Assembly (NCBI GenBank): GCA_934086815.1 | Contig: CAKOIM010000003.1 | Coordinates: 24,925 to 88,924 of the forward strand | Direction of reading: 5' to 3' | Origin: an uncultured Bacilli bacterium | GTDB taxonomy: Bacteria; Bacillota_I; Bacilli_A; RF39; UBA660 | DNA length: 64,000 nt | Shown here: positions 62,152-64,000 of the stretch, piece after piece | How positions within the stretch are numbered: the stretch's first letter is position 1 | Layout: every line of letters begins with the position of its first letter | Position numbers and translations under genes: made by a program | Notes under the pieces: model-generated | Told to the model about the DNA's origin: nothing | Seen by the model: the letters and a program-made list of their open reading frames with translations, nothing else | The model's database searches: none

Positions 62152-62857
62152 AGAAGAATTTGTAAATAGTGTTAAGAATTTAAATATTTCGATTAATGAA
62201 GATAAACTAAAAAAATTAGATATATATGCTAAATTTTTGCTTGAATATAATGAACATACTAATTTAACTGCTATAAAAAATATTGATGATATATATTGTA
62301 AACATTTTTATGATAGTTTAACTATTTCTAAAGTAATAGATTTAAATGAATGTGAAACATTATTAGATTTTGGAACGGGCGCTGGGTTTCCAGGAATGGT
62401 ATTAAAAATATTTTTTCCTAATCTTAAAGTAACTTTAGTGGATAGCAATAACAAAAAAACAAAGTTTTTATTCTCTTTATGTGAAAAATTATGTATAAAT
62501 GATATAAATATTATTAATGATCGGGTAGAAAACTTATGGAAAGAATACTTAAATTATTTTGATTGTGTAACGGCTCGGGCTGTAAGTAATATGTCTGTTT
62601 TAACAGAATTAGCTATGCCTTTAGTAAAGGAGGATAAATATTTTGTGGCAATGAAAGGTAGTAATAAAGAAGAAATAGATGAAGCTTTATATGCCGTTGA
62701 AAAAATGAAGGGAATAATAGATAATATTGCTACATTTACTTTATATGAAAATTGTGGAGAAAGAAATATAGTTAAAATTAAAAAAATATCTAAGAGTAAA
62801 TTAGATAATTTGCGTAGTTATGATAAAATAATTAAAAAACCGTTGAAAAATAGTTGA
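62144..62857 (+). CDS. rsmG: 16S rRNA (guanine-527-N7) methyltransferase
   Basis: 237 residues. RsmG methylates G527 in the 530 loop. YAKFLLEYNEHTNLTAIKN and HFYDSLTISKVIDL are the N-terminal signature; LLDFGTGAGFPGMVLKIFFP the SAM loop; VTLVDSNNKKTKFLFSLCEKL motif II; VTARAVSNMSVLTELAMPLV a family motif. The stop is TGA (62855-62857), useful evidence that TGA is not read as Trp. Coupled to mnmG by overlap. Confidence 0.96.
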   Translation: MNKEEFVNSVKNLNISINEDKLKKLDIYAKFLLEYNEHTNLTAIKNIDDIYCKHFYDSLTISKVIDLNECETLLDFGTGAGFPGMVLKIFFPNLKVTLVDSNNKKTKFLFSLCEKLCINDINIINDRVENLWKEYLNYFDCVTARAVSNMSVLTELAMPLVKEDKYFVAMKGSNKEEIDEALYAVEKMKGIIDNIATFTLYENCGERNIVKIKKISKSKLDNLRSYDKIIKKPLKNS

Positions 62858-62895
62858 AACTAAGATAAAATTAAATAAGAATAGGGTTGATAAAT

Positions 62896-63912
62896 GTGAA
62901 TGAAAGTGTAGAAAAAAAAGTAGAAGTGTTACAAATTCCCATTGAAGATATATTACCAAACCGGTTTCAACCAAGACTTAACTTTAACGATCAAGCGTTA
63001 AGTGATTTGGCCGGATCTATTAAGCAACATGGGATAATTCAACCTCTTCTTTTGCGTAAAAAAAATGATAAATATGAAATTATTGCTGGTGAAAGAAGAT
63101 ATAAAGCAGCGAAGATGGCTGGTTTAATTAATGTGCCGGCGATTATTTCTGATTTAGATGATAATACATCGGCGGAAGTAGCTATTGTAGAAAATATACA
63201 AAGAAAAGATTTATCAGCTATTGAAGAAGCTAAATCGTATCAAGCTTTATTAGATAAGGGGTATATGACTCAAGAGGACTTGGCTCGCAAAATGGGGATA
63301 TCTCAATCGGCTATTTCTAATAAATTACGTTTATTAACTTTAGATGATGCAGTGCAAGAAGCTGTAATTCAAGAAAAAATTTCTGAAAGACATGCTAGAA
63401 CTTTACTAAAAATTTCTAAACATGAAAAACAAAGAGAATTATTAGAAAGAATAATAAAGGAAAGATTAACAGTTAAACAATTAGAAGACATAATAAAAGA
63501 GGGTGATAGTGCTATGGATAATAGTGTTAATAAAATGCCAAATATTGAACATATGCTTAATAATTCCGAAGACATAGTTCCTGTTCAAAAACAAGTCGAA
63601 GCTCAAGTTAATCCGGATTCATTTTTTGGAACACCAGAAAAAATACCTAATAAATTTTTTAATTTTTTGGAAGATTCCGCGGCTAATTTAAATACTGAAG
63701 AAAAAACAATGCCAACATTTGAACCGGTATATGAAAATTTAGATGATATTGAATTGTTAGATGATTTTTTACCAGAAAGTTCTTTGGTACCTGATTATGC
63801 TGATACAGTAATGGATAAAATTAAAGATTTGAATTTAGACCAAACAAAATGTGAAATTTTTAAAGAAGAAGGACTAAATGAAACTATTATTTCTATAAAA
63901 ATAAAAAAGTAA
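62896..63912 (+). CDS. noc: Noc-type ParB-family nucleoid occlusion protein
   Basis: 338 residues from GTG 62896, with AGGG 9 nt upstream; the in-frame TTG at 62887 abuts AGGG and cannot use it. CTP-binding ParB/Srx domain: IPVNAI-like IPIEDILPNRFQPRLNF, IAGERRYKAAKMAG (C-motif), ENIQRKDLSAIEEAKSY (P-motif). HTH: MTQEDLARKMGISQSAISNK then LRLLTLDDAVQ and ISERHARTLL. At the four positions that separate Noc from ParB specificity it shows Gln (SQS), Lys (SNK), Thr (LLT) and Arg (ERHAR): three of four Noc-like. Position after rsmG is that of Bacillus noc. Unlike Bacillus Noc it lacks the N-terminal amphipathic membrane helix, and it has an acidic ~80-residue insertion before the C-terminal dimer domain (IFKEEGLNETIISIKIKK). 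Confidence 0.88.
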   Translation: MNESVEKKVEVLQIPIEDILPNRFQPRLNFNDQALSDLAGSIKQHGIIQPLLLRKKNDKYEIIAGERRYKAAKMAGLINVPAIISDLDDNTSAEVAIVENIQRKDLSAIEEAKSYQALLDKGYMTQEDLARKMGISQSAISNKLRLLTLDDAVQEAVIQEKISERHARTLLKISKHEKQRELLERIIKERLTVKQLEDIIKEGDSAMDNSVNKMPNIEHMLNNSEDIVPVQKQVEAQVNPDSFFGTPEKIPNKFFNFLEDSAANLNTEEKTMPTFEPVYENLDDIELLDDFLPESSLVPDYADTVMDKIKDLNLDQTKCEIFKEEGLNETIISIKIKK

Positions 63913-63935
63913 AATTAATTACTTTTCAGACTGTT

Positions 63936-63975
63936 GACAAATAGGTAGAAATTTTACTTATTTGTCTTTTATTTT
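63936..63975 (+). terminator. Terminator after noc
   Basis: GACAAATA (63936-63943) and TATTTGTC (63959-63966) form an 8 bp stem, extended by GTA/TAC, followed by TTTTATTTT. It separates noc from whatever follows (soj-spo0J in Bacillus). Confidence 0.75.
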
Positions 63976-64000
63976 GTAAAAACAATTAAAAATTCCAATA

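Overview
The window is a very AT-rich chromosomal segment from a low-GC Firmicute (Bacillota, class Bacilli in the broad sense), and it spans the replication origin. The gene order around dnaA is the classic Bacillus one: rpmH-rnpA-yidC-jag-mnmE-mnmG-rsmG-noc on one side, and dnaA-dnaN-recF-gyrB-gyrA, then SRP RNA-dnaX-ebfC-recR-bofA-holB-ricT-yabB-pth-mfd-spoVT-metG-tatD-yabE-like-ksgA-yabG-veg-spoVG-yabP-yabQ-divIC on the other. TGA is a stop here (TGA ends rsmG and ricT and forms an ATGA overlap into truA; Trp is TGG), so this is not a code-4 mollicute. Missing neighbours (yaaA, tmk, rnmV, rapZ, ecfT) and several gene fragments point to a reduced genome, perhaps an uncultured gut lineage near Erysipelotrichia/RF39. 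That placement is inference. Several sporulation genes (gerQ, spoVT, spoVG, yabP, yabQ, yabG, bofA) suggest a spore-forming ancestry.

Layout. Positions 1-2.9 kb are decayed accessory DNA: a truncated hypothetical gene, the tail of a MobV/Pre-type relaxase, an NDT-like and a MazG-like gene, a thymidylate kinase/uracil-DNA glycosylase chimera with a nonsense codon, and the first 45 codons of an amidase. From 3 to 13.5 kb, mostly leftward, come tRNA/rRNA modification genes, an FGE-like surface protein, rpsI-rplM, a DUF218 gene, a wrecked Rpn-type nuclease gene, truA, two degenerate Ecf-type ATPase remnants, nrdG, whiA-glmR and yitT. From 13.5 to 24.3 kb lie gerQ, an MBL hydrolase, ftsE-ftsX-M23 hydrolase, a MurJ-like flippase, surface-protein/XRE module 1, gap, a nucleoside kinase and clpP. 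From 24.3 to 44.5 kb is the Bacillus-like sporulation/translation/repair cluster, with module 2 inserted between yabE-like and tatD and a methionine T-box ahead of dut-metG-tatD.

The most striking object is the 2 kb gap between the SRP RNA gene and gyrA. It holds 19 parS-like 16-mers (10 of them perfect TGTTTCACGTGAAACA) in 1.6 kb, arranged in part as a ~402 bp higher-order repeat, and just outside them a perfect Noc-binding site, TATTTCCCGGGAAATA. A Noc-type ParB paralogue is encoded at the right end of the window. This looks like a compact, centromere-like segregation locus 9-11 kb from oriC, unlike the dispersed parS sites of Bacillus. oriC itself (55.22-55.57 kb) carries seven DnaA-box-like 9-mers. 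Genes run leftward to its left and rightward to its right, as expected for bidirectional replication.

Other points of interest are the paired Ecf pseudo-ATPases that keep open, coupled reading frames without a P-loop; two parallel surface-protein/XRE modules with palindromes at the surface-gene promoters, plus a third, decayed XRE; a ComK-like gene between dnaN and recF; and a tiny hydrophobic peptide gene with a structured leader.
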